Below are positions 26,093 through 35,877 of a stretch of DNA of 64,000 nucleotides, piece by piece. How positions within the stretch are numbered: position 1 is the stretch's first letter; the number at the start of each line of letters is the position of its first letter. The notes beneath the pieces were generated by a model that was not told the DNA's origin, made no database searches, and worked only from the letters and a program-made list of their open reading frames with translations. This DNA is from Streptomyces composti (lineage in GTDB: Bacteria > Actinomycetota > Actinomycetes > Streptomycetales > Streptomycetaceae): positions 124,001 to 188,000 of the forward strand of contig NZ_JAATEM010000006.1 in assembly GCF_012034205.1 (NCBI RefSeq). Direction: 5' to 3'. The translations under genes were made by a program, and so were the position numbers.

Positions 26093-27051
26093 CAGGACTC
26101 CTTGCCGTGGGGGGTGTCCGCCTCCCGGTCCGGGGCGGCGGACGCGGTCAGGGCCAGCACGCGGTGCAGATCGTCCGGGACGGGGCGGCCCGCCGCGGTG
26201 CGCTCGGCGGCGTAGTCGCGGAGCATGCGGGCGAGTTCGGCGTCCCCGCTCGCGCGTCGTTCCAGGTCGGCGACGTGGTCCACCGGCACACCGGTGAACA
26301 GGCACTTCAGCACCGCGTGCCGCCAGGCGTGGTCGTCCAGGTGCCGGGCGGCGTACGGGCCGAGGGCGGCGGCGAGCAGCCGGGTGTCGTTGGCGCGCAG
26401 GGCGTCCTCGACGAGCGGGAGGGCGTCGGGGCCGGTCACCAGGTGCGGCAGGGCGTGCAGTACGGCGCGGCGTTCGTCGGCGGTGCCCTGGAAGTAGACC
26501 CGGGTCAGTGCGTCGGTGCCGGCGCGGGCGGCGTGCAGGATGAGGACGCGGACGGCGTCGGCTCCGGCCGGGCCGCAGCGCCGGCCCGCCTCCGCGAGGC
26601 GCAGCTCCCACACGGAGATGGGGCCGTGTCTGCCGGGGTGGGCGGCGGCCTCCTCGAGCGCGTGCTGGAACCAGGCCCGGGCCGCTTCGCCGAGCCGGGT
26701 GGCGAGCTTCTCGCGCAGCTCGGCGGGCGGGGTCCGGGCCGGGTGGGGCAGGGGCGCCTCGCCGGCCGGGCCGTTCCCCTCGCGGGTCGGTTCGCCGCCG
26801 GTGCCGCCCTTCCCGCCGGCCCGGTCGCCGTTCGCGCTGGTCCCGGCAGGGCGCGCGGGCGCCGGCGCGGTGCCGCCGGCCCCACGAGCGTCCGAGGTGT
26901 CAGAAGGATCCGAAGAGTCCGGGGGGTTCGGGGCGTCCGGGGCGGCCGGGGCGGCCGGGGCGGCCGTGCTGTTCGGGGCGTCCGGGGTTCCGTGGTCGTC
27001 GCCGGTGGTGCCTGTCTCCGGGGTCGCCGGGATGTGGTGCGGGTGGTTCAT
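26092..27051 (-). CDS. eboA: EboA-family protein with a long low-complexity N-terminus
   Basis: 319 residues. The EboA domain takes up the C-terminal 210 residues (from PPAELREKLATRLGEAARAWF; then VYFQGTADERRAVLHALPHLV and LDDHAWRHAVLKCLFTGVPV). The first 108 residues are Pro/Ala/Gly/Ser/Asp-rich and unlike usual EboA proteins of about 210-220 residues; they contain short repeats such as AAPAAPAAPDAP. The start at rc 27049-27051 is supported by its ATGA overlap with the upstream stop codon. No catalytic residues are known for the family; it may be a scaffold. Family assignment is good, function unknown. Confidence 0.82.
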   Translation of the reverse strand: MNHPHHIPATPETGTTGDDHGTPDAPNSTAAPAAPAAPDAPNPPDSSDPSDTSDARGAGGTAPAPARPAGTSANGDRAGGKGGTGGEPTREGNGPAGEAPLPHPARTPPAELREKLATRLGEAARAWFQHALEEAAAHPGRHGPISVWELRLAEAGRRCGPAGADAVRVLILHAARAGTDALTRVYFQGTADERRAVLHALPHLVTGPDALPLVEDALRANDTRLLAAALGPYAARHLDDHAWRHAVLKCLFTGVPVDHVADLERRASGDAELARMLRDYAAERTAAGRPVPDDLHRVLALTASAAPDREADTPHGKES

Positions 27052-27986
27052 GAGGTGGTGCTCCCTTCGGGGGTGGCGGAGGGATCGCCGTGGGACGGGG
27101 CGGCCGGCGCGGCCGGGGCCGCGACCCGGGCGGCGGCGCGCCGCAGGAACGGGAGGGAGTGGGCGGCGTGGTAGGGCCCCGCGTGGGAATGGCGGGGCAG
27201 CTCCACGACCGTCAGCCCCTGGTAGCCGGTGGCGGCGAGGGCGGCGAGCACGGGCGGGAAGTCGATCTCGCCGTCGCCGAAGGGCAGATGCTCGTGGACG
27301 CCTCGGCGCATGTCCTCGATCTGGACGTGCCGCAGCCAGGGTGCGGCCTCGCGGACGCAGTCCGCGGGCGGCAGGGGCTCGAGGCACTGGCAGTGCCCGA
27401 TGTCCAGGGTCAGGCCGAGCGGCTCGGGGTCGCCGAGCAGACGGCGCAGGTGGTGGAAGTCGGCAAGGGTGGCGAGGAGATGTCCGGGTTCGGGTTCGAC
27501 GGCGAGCGGGACGCCGGCCGTGGCGGCGGCGTCGAGCACGGGGGCGAGGGCGTCGGTGAGGCGCTTCCAGGCGGTGTCCTCGTCGGTGCCCTGGGGCAGC
27601 ACCCCGCTGAAGCAGTGCACGGCGTGCGCCCCGAGGTCGGCGGCGACCCGCACGGCCCGCAGCAGCAGATCCGTGCGGCGGGCACGGTCCTCCGGGTCCG
27701 AATCCAGCAGCGAGGGCCCGTGCTTGCGGCGAGGGTCGAGGACGTACCGGGCGCCGGTCTCGACGGTGACGCCGAGGCCCAGCTCCTGGAGGCGGTGCGC
27801 CACGCGCCGGGTGCGGGCCGCGAGGTCCGGGGCCAGCGGGTCCAGGTGCATGTGGTCGAGAGTGAGGCCCACGCCGTCGTAGCCGAGGTCGGCGAGGAGG
27901 GCGAGGGCGTCGTCGAGCCGGAGGTCGGCGAGGCCGTTGGTGCCGTAGCCCCAGCGCCACGGGGAGTGTTCGGTCTGCGGGCTCAT
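27048..27986 (-). CDS. Sugar phosphate isomerase/epimerase (TIM barrel) in the Ebo-type cluster
   Basis: 312 residues, cytoplasmic. Xylose-isomerase-like barrel: WGYGTNGLADLRLDDALALL, YDGVGLTLDHMHLDP, GVPLAVEPEPGHLLAT, LGLTLDIGHCQCLEP and HVQIEDMRRGVHEHLPFGDGEI, with the Glu, Asp, His and Glu ligands of this family in order. Last 25 residues are an Ala/Pro-rich tail. It overlaps both neighbours by 4 bp (ATGA), so it is made together with UbiA and EboA. Likely step: isomerisation of the sugar or cyclitol part of the cluster product, by inference from fold only. Confidence 0.87.
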   Translation of the reverse strand: MSPQTEHSPWRWGYGTNGLADLRLDDALALLADLGYDGVGLTLDHMHLDPLAPDLAARTRRVAHRLQELGLGVTVETGARYVLDPRRKHGPSLLDSDPEDRARRTDLLLRAVRVAADLGAHAVHCFSGVLPQGTDEDTAWKRLTDALAPVLDAAATAGVPLAVEPEPGHLLATLADFHHLRRLLGDPEPLGLTLDIGHCQCLEPLPPADCVREAAPWLRHVQIEDMRRGVHEHLPFGDGEIDFPPVLAALAATGYQGLTVVELPRHSHAGPYHAAHSLPFLRRAAARVAAPAAPAAPSHGDPSATPEGSTTS

Positions 27987-29443
27987 GTCACGCTCACCTT
28001 CCGGGCGAAGCGCCGTGCGAGAGGGGCCAGGGCGGCGGTGGCCAGGGCGGAGCCGGGGGCACCGGCGCGTGCGGCGAGGGCGGCCTGCAGCGGGATCATC
28101 GCCCGGATCCCGGCACCGACCGCCCGCTGGGTCAGGGGCGGTGACGGGTTGAGGGCGGCGTGGAACAACGGGCGTGCCACGGTCGCCGCGTACGCGAGGG
28201 GTCCCGGCAGGCCGAGGGGGGCTGCTCCGCCTCGGCCTGCCGGGGGCTTGAGAAGCCGGGTGGTCACAGTCGCGGTGGCCGCGAGGGCGGCGGCGGGGAC
28301 GAGCGGCTTGCCTCCGGTCGTCTCGTCGCGGGATACGAAGGTGACCGCGGTGGTGTGGGCGGCCATGGCAAGGGCCGCGGGGAGGGCGGCACGGAGTCCG
28401 ACGGGACGTGCGGGGCGGGCCCGGCCCGCGGTCGGGGTTCCCGCCGACGACAGCCCCGGGGCCACGGGGCCGAGGAGCCCCGCCCGGCGTGCGGACCGGC
28501 CGCTTCCCGGCCGGCCGGTCCCGGCCGTCATGGCAGCGAGGGTCGCCGCCCCGGCCGATACGGCCTTGCCCGCACGCGTCGGCCGCGCGGACGGGGTGCC
28601 TGCTGCTCCGGGCAGCAGGCGGACGCCGCCGGATGTGCCTCCCGGCATGAGCGCGGCCACCGCCGCGAGCGCGCGGCGAACCGAGCGCGAGGGCCGTCCG
28701 CGGCCGCCCCGGGAGGCGGCTGCGCTGCGTGCAGCGACGGCCGCCGCGCCTGCCGCGGTCGGCACACCGACGCCGCGTTCGCCTCCCGGCGCTCGCCCGG
28801 TCCTCGCCATGGGGGCGCCCGGTGCCGAGCGCACCCCCGGCCCCCCAGCAGGGGGTGGCGGAACCGAGAGGGCCGCGGGTGGTGTCGCCATCGGTCTGCG
28901 CGCGGGCCCCCGGCCGGGCCGACGCCCGGCCGCTCCCTGGGCCGCGGACGCCGGCCTCTGTCCGCCGGCCGTTGCCGCCGCGCCCAGGAGGACGTCCAGG
29001 GCTCGGGCCGTGCCCATGGCCGCCGGGCCCGCGGGGGTGTGCTTGAGGTGGAGGTCGTATGCCCAGACCGTTGCCGCCAGGGCGGCTGCCAGGGCGCCGG
29101 GGGTGCGGCCCGCGCGGTGGGCGAGGGCCACGCCGGCGGCGGTGAAGGCCGTGGCCGCGGTGAGGGCCGCGGTGGGGTGGATGCGGCCGGACGGGATGGG
29201 GCGGTGGGGGCGGTCCACCGCGTCCTCCGCGCGGTCGGCCCAGTCGTTGAGGGCCATGCCGGCCTCGTACAGGCACAGGGAGGAGCCGATGGCGAGAAGG
29301 GTGCCGCGGCCGGGGCGGACGCCGATGGCGGCGGCGCCTGCGAGGGCGTCGCCGGGGACGGAGAACAGGGCGGGCAGACGCAGCAGTTCGGCCCAGGCGC
29401 GCAGCGTGGAGGTGTCGCCCGTGCTCGTGCTCGTGCTGCTCAT
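27983..29443 (-). CDS. UbiA-family prenyltransferase with a 190-residue inserted segment
   Basis: 486 residues; usual UbiA proteins have about 300. The N-terminal part has the membrane helices and the first Asp motif, NDWADRAEDAVDRPHRP (from residue 66), which binds Mg-diphosphate. The C-terminal part has the second acidic site (VTFVSRDETTGG, about 368-378) and the remaining helices. Between them, residues about 161-348 are a Gly/Ala/Pro/Arg-rich stretch with no similarity to the family. The UbiA corresponds to EboC of ebo clusters and would attach a prenyl chain to the cluster product in the membrane. It overlaps its neighbours on both sides by ATGA. Confidence 0.85.
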   Translation of the reverse strand: MSSTSTSTGDTSTLRAWAELLRLPALFSVPGDALAGAAAIGVRPGRGTLLAIGSSLCLYEAGMALNDWADRAEDAVDRPHRPIPSGRIHPTAALTAATAFTAAGVALAHRAGRTPGALAAALAATVWAYDLHLKHTPAGPAAMGTARALDVLLGAAATAGGQRPASAAQGAAGRRPGRGPARRPMATPPAALSVPPPPAGGPGVRSAPGAPMARTGRAPGGERGVGVPTAAGAAAVAARSAAASRGGRGRPSRSVRRALAAVAALMPGGTSGGVRLLPGAAGTPSARPTRAGKAVSAGAATLAAMTAGTGRPGSGRSARRAGLLGPVAPGLSSAGTPTAGRARPARPVGLRAALPAALAMAAHTTAVTFVSRDETTGGKPLVPAAALAATATVTTRLLKPPAGRGGAAPLGLPGPLAYAATVARPLFHAALNPSPPLTQRAVGAGIRAMIPLQAALAARAGAPGSALATAALAPLARRFARKVSVT

Positions 29444-30729
29444 ATGCCGTCCCGCAGCCGGGCCGCGAAGTCCAGCAGCGCGGCGTACTGCTCGCCGAGT
29501 GCCGAGGAGGCGCCCGCGTCCGGGTCCTTGAAGTAGAAGCCCAGCTCGGGGCGGGGGCCGCCGAGGCCGGCTTCGTGGGCGCGGAGCATCAGGCGGGCCA
29601 GGTCGAGGACGAGGGGTGCGGCGAGCGCGGAGTCGCAGCCCTGCCAGGTGGTCTGCAGGATCATCCGGGCGCCGAGGAAGCCGTCGAAGGCGATGTGGTC
29701 CCAGGCGGTCTTCCAGTCGCCGAGCGCGGGCACGTCGTCGATGTGGACCTCGCCCTGCGGGGCGGCGCCGAGGGTGTCGGCGAGGACGCGTTCCTTGCCG
29801 GAGTTCTTCGCCGCCGCGGCGGCCGGGTCGGCGAGGGCTGCGCCGTCTCCGCCGCCCAGCAGGTTGGTGCCGGACCAGGCACGTACCGCGAGGGCACGCT
29901 GGGCGAACATCGGGCCGAGCACCGAGCGCAACAGGGTCTGGCCGGTCTTGCCGTCGCGGCCCGCGTACGGCAGGCCGGAGGAGGCGGCGAGCTCGGCGAG
30001 TGCCGGGTGGTGCAGGCCGGTGGAGGGGGTGAAGTTGACGTAGGGGCAGCCGGCGCGCAGTGCGGCCGCGGCGTAGAGGGAACTGGGTGGCAGGGTGCCG
30101 TCGGTGGGGGCGGGCTCGGTGGAGGCGACGTTCACCACGACGGCTCCGGCGAGGCCGTGGCGGCGCACGAAGTCGCGGATGTCCTCGGCGAAGGCCGCCA
30201 CCCACTCCTCCTGGCTGCGGTCCCCGCCGGCTTCCTCGTGGGTGCGGCCCACGCCGGAGACGGCTCCGACCGGCCCGGTCCTGCCCGGCTCGGTCCCGCC
30301 GGACACCGCACCGCCGGCCCCGGTCCCGCCGGACACCGCACGGCCGGCCCCGGTCCCGCCGGACACCGCACCGCCCGGTGCCGGCCCTCCGGGCCGGATC
30401 TCACGGTCGGCGGCGGCGAGTTCCGCGTGCACGGCCGTGGGCAGTCCGTGCGGCAGGACTCCCCCGGCGGCGAGGTGTTCGGCCCGCTTGGGCAGCGGGC
30501 AGTCGACGGTGTCGTGGCCGCCGAAGACCAGGGAGGACAACGACGGCAGGCCGGAGGAGGTGAAGGGCGCGGTCTCGGTGACCATGCCGGTCGGCGGGTG
30601 GAGTCCTGCGGCGACCGCGGCGCAGCCGGCGATCGCGGTGGTGGCGACGGAGCCGCGGGCGCCGATGAGCCAGACGCCGTAGCGCGGGCCGGTGCCGTCG
30701 GCGGTGGGGAGGGACGGTTCGGCGGACAT
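29440..30729 (-). CDS. Inositol-3-phosphate synthase family protein
   Basis: 429 residues. NAD-dependent Rossmann enzyme of the myo-inositol-phosphate synthase family: GVWLIGARGSVATTAIAG near the start, VVVNVASTEP, YVNFTPSTGLHHP, AGRDGKTGQTLLRSVL, DHIAFDGFLGARMILQTTWQG. It would make a cyclitol phosphate from a hexose phosphate, or a related product. A short insert (about residues 117-146) consists of three copies of the decapeptide AVSGGTGAGR, from an exact 30-bp DNA repeat. It starts at ATG rc 30727-30729 behind a very strong AAGGAGG, and overlaps UbiA by ATGA. In this cluster it stands where EboD (a dehydroquinate-synthase relative) is found in other organisms. Confidence 0.87.
   Translation of the reverse strand: MSAEPSLPTADGTGPRYGVWLIGARGSVATTAIAGCAAVAAGLHPPTGMVTETAPFTSSGLPSLSSLVFGGHDTVDCPLPKRAEHLAAGGVLPHGLPTAVHAELAAADREIRPGGPAPGGAVSGGTGAGRAVSGGTGAGGAVSGGTEPGRTGPVGAVSGVGRTHEEAGGDRSQEEWVAAFAEDIRDFVRRHGLAGAVVVNVASTEPAPTDGTLPPSSLYAAAALRAGCPYVNFTPSTGLHHPALAELAASSGLPYAGRDGKTGQTLLRSVLGPMFAQRALAVRAWSGTNLLGGGDGAALADPAAAAAKNSGKERVLADTLGAAPQGEVHIDDVPALGDWKTAWDHIAFDGFLGARMILQTTWQGCDSALAAPLVLDLARLMLRAHEAGLGGPRPELGFYFKDPDAGASSALGEQYAALLDFAARLRDGI
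30291..30380. repeat. 30-bp in-frame tandem repeat, three copies
   Basis: Copies at 30291-30320, 30321-30350 and 30351-30380. The first two differ by one base; the third diverges in its last seven bases. The repeat adds ten residues per copy to the inositol-phosphate-synthase-like protein. Confidence 0.92.
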
Positions 30730-30839
30730 GGGCAGCCTCCTTGTCGTACGCGAACCGGGTGCGAGCGCCGGATGCGGAGTGCGGGGGCCGGGCGGAGGGC
30801 CCGGTGAGGCCACCGGTGCCCTTCGCCCGGCGGGACGTC

Positions 30840-30865
30840 GGGCGGAGGTCCGGCGTCCTCCGCCC
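30840..30865 (-). terminator. Hairpin downstream of the ThuA/GSDH giant gene
   Basis: A 9-bp stem, GGGCGGAGG (30840-30848) with CCTCCGCCC (30857-30865), and an 8-nt loop, 10 nt past the stop at 30875. It may lower read-through into the Ebo-type operon, whose own ribosome site is very strong. Confidence 0.6.
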
Positions 30866-30874
30866 GGCGCCCGT

Positions 30875-33800
30875 CTAGTCGCCCTCGGCGGGCAGTTCCT
30901 TGAGCTGGATGTTGCGGAAGGAGACCTGGTCGTCCGGGCCGTGGTTCTGCAGGCCGATGTAGCCGTCCTTCAGGCTCCGTTCGGGATCGGTGTTGGTGAA
31001 GTCGTTGATCTTCGCTCCGTTGAGGAAGACCCGGATGCGTTCACCGGTGACCTTGATCTCGTAGGAGTTCCACTGGCCGGGCGGTCTGAGCACCTGGTCG
31101 CGGACCTTGATGTTGGCGGACTTGAAGGAGTAGATCGCGCCGGTGGTGCGGTCGGGTGCGTCGGTCGCGTCGATCTGGATCTCGTAGCCCTTGTCCACCG
31201 CCGACCAGGGGTCGTCGGAGGCGGGGAAGCCCACGAAGACTCCGGAGTTGTCGTCGCCGGCCATCTTCCAGTCGAGCTTGAGCGAGTACGAGCCCAGCTC
31301 CTTGGCCTGGTACCAGAGCAGGCCCATGCCGCCCTCGGACTCCATCACGCCGCCGTCCTTGACGACGAACCTGCCGGGTCCGGCCTGCTTCCAGCCGTCC
31401 AGGGTGTGGCCGTTGAAGATCTTCCGGTAGCCCTTGTCCGGCTTGCAGTCGGCTTTGGTCTGGCCGGTGGCGTACTGCAGGCCGCCGAGCAGATGGGCGC
31501 GGAAGGCCTCCTCGGCGTAGGACTCCTTGGTGTGGCCGCCACCGGTGTAGAAGGAGCGTCCGCCGCCGTAGTTCTGGCACCAGGCGATCGGGTGGTCGCC
31601 CTTCATGGTGCCGCCCTGGTAGGTGGTCTCGTCGAGGGTGGCGAGGACGCGGGCCTTGTCGCGCGGGTTGGTGCGGTAGTTGTACCACTCGTCGGTGCGC
31701 TCCCAGGCGTCGCCGAGGTGCGCGGTGGCCGGGTGGTCGTGGTTCTCGACCCGCACGGTGGCCTTCTGGATGGCCGGATGCGACTCGAAGTAGGCGCCGA
31801 CGAGGCCGCCGTAGAACTCCCAGTCGTACTCGGTGTCGGCGGCGGCGTGGATGCCCATGTAGCCGCCCCCGTTGGCCACGTAGTTCTCGAACGCCTTCTG
31901 CTGGTCGGCGTTGAGCACGTCGCCGGTGGTGGAGAGGAAGACGACCGCGTCGTACTTGGCGAGGTTGGCCGTGGTGAACTGCCCGGCCTCCTCGGTGGCG
32001 TCGACGGTGATGCCCGCGGGACCGCCGAGTTCCTTCAGCGCGGCGATGCCGTCCGGGATGGAGTCGTGGCGGAAGCCGGCGGTCTTGGAGAAGACCAGGA
32101 CCCTCTTGCCGTTGTTGTACGCCTGTTCGGAGAACTCGAAGTCGTCCACGTCGAACAGAGCGCCCTCGCCGCCCTTGAAGACCAGGTAGATCTCCGTGGT
32201 GCGCTTGGGCAGGGCCCGCAGCGGTACGTCGATGTCCTGGAAGGTCTCCCAGCTGCCGGTCGTCGGGATGTATGCGGAGCCGTGCAGGGTGCCCTCGGGG
32301 GATCCGGTGCGCAGCTCGATGAAGCCGCCGGCGCCGCCGGAGGAGGCCCGCACGGTCATCTTCTTCTGCCCGTCGAACCGGTACGGGGTGAAGGAGATCC
32401 AGTCGCCGTCGTGGACGTCGCCGACGGTCTTGCCGCCGTGGGCGGCGGGCTTGTCGATGACGGAGACGCCCTGCTGCTTGCCGAAGTGCTCGGCCTGGCG
32501 GTGCAGCGGCTGGAGCACGGCGCGTGCGGTGCCGGTCAGGGCCTCCTGGCCGTTGGCCCCGCCGTCGGTGTAGCTGGCACCGACGACGCCGTAGATGTTG
32601 GCGTTGGGGTCGTGGCCGCCGTCGCCGGGCGGCGGCTTCAGGGTGCCCTCACAGCCGTTCTCGCTGGTGAGCTCGTGGGCGTGGGAGTCGTGGCCCAGGC
32701 TGTAGACGACCTTGACCCTGGAGCAGTCGACCTTCTCCTCGGGGTCGGTGACGGTCACCTTGAACGGGACGGGCTCACCGAAGGCGGCCATGCTGCCGTT
32801 GCCCGGCACGTCGATCTTCACCGTGGGTTCGGTGTTGCCGACGACGATGCGCACGCTGGCGTTGCCGGTGTTGCCCTCGGGGTCCCTGGCGGTGAAGGTC
32901 GCGGTGTAGGTGCCCGTCTTCTTGTAGCGGTGGGTGGTGTTGAGTCCCTCGCCCTCGGTGCCGTCGCCGAAGTCCCAGCTGTAGGTGAGCTCCGGGGAGT
33001 CGGCGTCCTTGGCGGTGGCGGTGAAGGCGACCTTCAGCCCGGCCGCTCCGGAGGTCTTGTCGGCACTGACCTCGACGATCGGGGAGAAGCCGTCCTCGGC
33101 GTTCTCGATCCGGTAGAGCGCGGAGTGCTCGTCGCCCTGGAACCAGGACAGGCCGTAGTCGAGGACGTAGAGGGCGCCGTCGGGGCCGAACTCCATGTCC
33201 ATGATCTGGGTGCCGGTCCACGGGAAGTCGTTGATCTTCTCGACGGTGCCGTCGGCGGTCTGCTCGATCCGCTTGATCCACCGGCGGCCGAACTCACCGG
33301 CGAAGAAGTCGCCGTCGAACTCCTCGGGGAACTTCACGGAGGAGTCCAGATCGGGGTCGTAGTGGTAGACGGGCCCGGCCATCGGGGACTCGGAGCCGGT
33401 GCCGAACTCGGGCACGCTGCCGCCGTCGTAGGGGATCCAGGCGGGCTGGGCGGGCGGCAGATCGACCAGGCCCGTGTTGTGCCGCGAGGTGTTCTTCGGC
33501 GCGTCGCAGTCGAAGGTCTCGCCGGAGGTCCCGGTGGCGAAGTCGTAGTCGACGTACGGGTCGTTGGCGCCGGTGCAGAACGGCCAGCCGTAGTTGCCGG
33601 GCTCGGTGATGCGGGCGAACTCGACCTGGCCGCCGGGGCCGCGCTGGGGGTCGGCGGTGCCGGCGTCGGGGCCGTAGTCGCCGACGTAGACGACGCCGGT
33701 CTTCTCGTCGACGCTCATCCGGAAGGGGTTGCGGAAGCCCATCGCGTAGATCTCCGGACGGGTCTTCTCGGTGCCCGGCGGGAAGAGGTTGCCCTCGGGG

Positions 33801-34591
33801 ACGGTGTAGGAGCCGTCCTCGGCGACCTTGATGCGCAGGATCTTGCCGCGCAGGTCGTTGGTGTTGCCGGAGCTGCGGCGGGCGTCGAAGGCGGGATTGC
33901 GGTCGTCCCGCTCGTCGATCGGGGTGTAGCCGTCGGAGGCGAAGGGGTTGGTGTCGTCGCCCGTGGACAGGTAGAGGTTGCCGTCGGCGTCGAAGTCGAT
34001 GTCGCCGCCGACGTGGCAGCAGATGCCACGGGAGGCGGGGACGTCGAGGATCTTCTTCTCGCTGTCCAGGTCGAGGGTGCCGTTGGGCCTGAGGACGAAG
34101 CGGGAGAGGCGGTTGACGCCGTCGAACTTCTCGAAGTCCTCGGCGGTGCCGGTCTCCGGTGCGTCGCCGGCGGGGGTGTCGAGCGGCGGGGCGTAGTAGA
34201 GGTAGATCGCCCGGTTCTTCTCGAAGCCGGGATCGACGCCGACGCCCTGCAGGCCTTCCTCGTCGTGGTTGTAGACGTCGAGCCGGCCGGCGACCTTGGT
34301 GGTGCCGCCCGCGTCGGTCAGGCGCAGGGTGCCGTCGCGCGAGGTGTGCAGGACGCTTCTGTCCGGGAGGACGGCGAGCGACATGGGTTCGCCCATCTCG
34401 GGCTCGCCCTTGGCGAGCGGCACCTGCTGGAACTGCCCTTCGGCGGCGGCCGGTGCGTCCGCGGCCGGCTGGGCTCCGGCGAGGGTCGCCGGGGTGCCCA
34501 CGGCCAGCAGGAGGCCGGTGAACAGGGCGAGGGGGGTGCGAAGCCGGTGGCGCCTGGCGGGTGTTCTGCCTCTGAGTCTGCTTCTGTGCAC
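30875..34591 (-). CDS. Giant secreted multidomain sugar enzyme: GSDH, PKD, CBM6-like, ThuA and DUF1080 domains
   Basis: 1238 residues from GTG (rc 34589-34591) with GGAGGG upstream. A Sec signal (about 1-41) means export. Order: glucose/sorbosone dehydrogenase beta-propeller (about 50-490; CHVGGDIDFDADGNLYLSTGD, MGFRNPFRMSVDEKTG), PKD (about 530-610; YSWDFGDGTEGEG), CBM6-like (about 690-830), ThuA-like (about 835-1045; RVLVFSKTAGFRHDSI, GGGYMGIHAAAD), and DUF1080 (about 1055-1238; YRKIFNGHTLDGW, DNSGVFVGFP). DUF1080 members cleave 3-keto-glycosides, and ThuA proteins act in 3-keto-trehalose use, so the protein probably oxidises and splits a glycoside outside the cell. It follows the isomerase gene on the same strand. 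Confidence 0.9.
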   Translation of the reverse strand: MHRSRLRGRTPARRHRLRTPLALFTGLLLAVGTPATLAGAQPAADAPAAAEGQFQQVPLAKGEPEMGEPMSLAVLPDRSVLHTSRDGTLRLTDAGGTTKVAGRLDVYNHDEEGLQGVGVDPGFEKNRAIYLYYAPPLDTPAGDAPETGTAEDFEKFDGVNRLSRFVLRPNGTLDLDSEKKILDVPASRGICCHVGGDIDFDADGNLYLSTGDDTNPFASDGYTPIDERDDRNPAFDARRSSGNTNDLRGKILRIKVAEDGSYTVPEGNLFPPGTEKTRPEIYAMGFRNPFRMSVDEKTGVVYVGDYGPDAGTADPQRGPGGQVEFARITEPGNYGWPFCTGANDPYVDYDFATGTSGETFDCDAPKNTSRHNTGLVDLPPAQPAWIPYDGGSVPEFGTGSESPMAGPVYHYDPDLDSSVKFPEEFDGDFFAGEFGRRWIKRIEQTADGTVEKINDFPWTGTQIMDMEFGPDGALYVLDYGLSWFQGDEHSALYRIENAEDGFSPIVEVSADKTSGAAGLKVAFTATAKDADSPELTYSWDFGDGTEGEGLNTTHRYKKTGTYTATFTARDPEGNTGNASVRIVVGNTEPTVKIDVPGNGSMAAFGEPVPFKVTVTDPEEKVDCSRVKVVYSLGHDSHAHELTSENGCEGTLKPPPGDGGHDPNANIYGVVGASYTDGGANGQEALTGTARAVLQPLHRQAEHFGKQQGVSVIDKPAAHGGKTVGDVHDGDWISFTPYRFDGQKKMTVRASSGGAGGFIELRTGSPEGTLHGSAYIPTTGSWETFQDIDVPLRALPKRTTEIYLVFKGGEGALFDVDDFEFSEQAYNNGKRVLVFSKTAGFRHDSIPDGIAALKELGGPAGITVDATEEAGQFTTANLAKYDAVVFLSTTGDVLNADQQKAFENYVANGGGYMGIHAAADTEYDWEFYGGLVGAYFESHPAIQKATVRVENHDHPATAHLGDAWERTDEWYNYRTNPRDKARVLATLDETTYQGGTMKGDHPIAWCQNYGGGRSFYTGGGHTKESYAEEAFRAHLLGGLQYATGQTKADCKPDKGYRKIFNGHTLDGWKQAGPGRFVVKDGGVMESEGGMGLLWYQAKELGSYSLKLDWKMAGDDNSGVFVGFPASDDPWSAVDKGYEIQIDATDAPDRTTGAIYSFKSANIKVRDQVLRPPGQWNSYEIKVTGERIRVFLNGAKINDFTNTDPERSLKDGYIGLQNHGPDDQVSFRNIQLKELPAEGD

Positions 34592-34819
34592 GAGATCCCT
34601 CCGGGAACGGGATGGGCCGTACGGGATGGGTGCTTGACGTGCAGTCGTGCGGGCGCCGGGGTGCGCCGTCACCCCGGAGAGCGAATGTGTCCTGGACACC
34701 TCAAGAACAGGACACCTCAAGGACGGTAGCCGCCTTCGTTCGGAACCAACACCCCGTCCAACGGAATCGGTTGAACTTTTTCCCAACGCAGGACAAAGGC
34801 GGCATCAGGGCAGGCCGGA

Positions 34820-34849
34820 CCGGGGACCGGCGGCACCTCCGGTCCCCGG
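34820..34849 (-). terminator. Hairpin after the isomerase gene
   Basis: An 11-bp stem, CCGGGGACCGG (34820-34830) with CCGGTCCCCGG (34839-34849), and an 8-nt loop, just past the stop at 34864. The rest of this 272-bp gap has a direct repeat AGGACACCTCAAG-like pair near 34690-34725, perhaps part of the giant gene's promoter. Confidence 0.65.
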
Positions 34850-34863
34850 ATCCGGGCTGCCGA

Positions 34864-35862
<999 letters not shown>

Positions 35863-35877
35863 CTGAAATCCGTCCTC

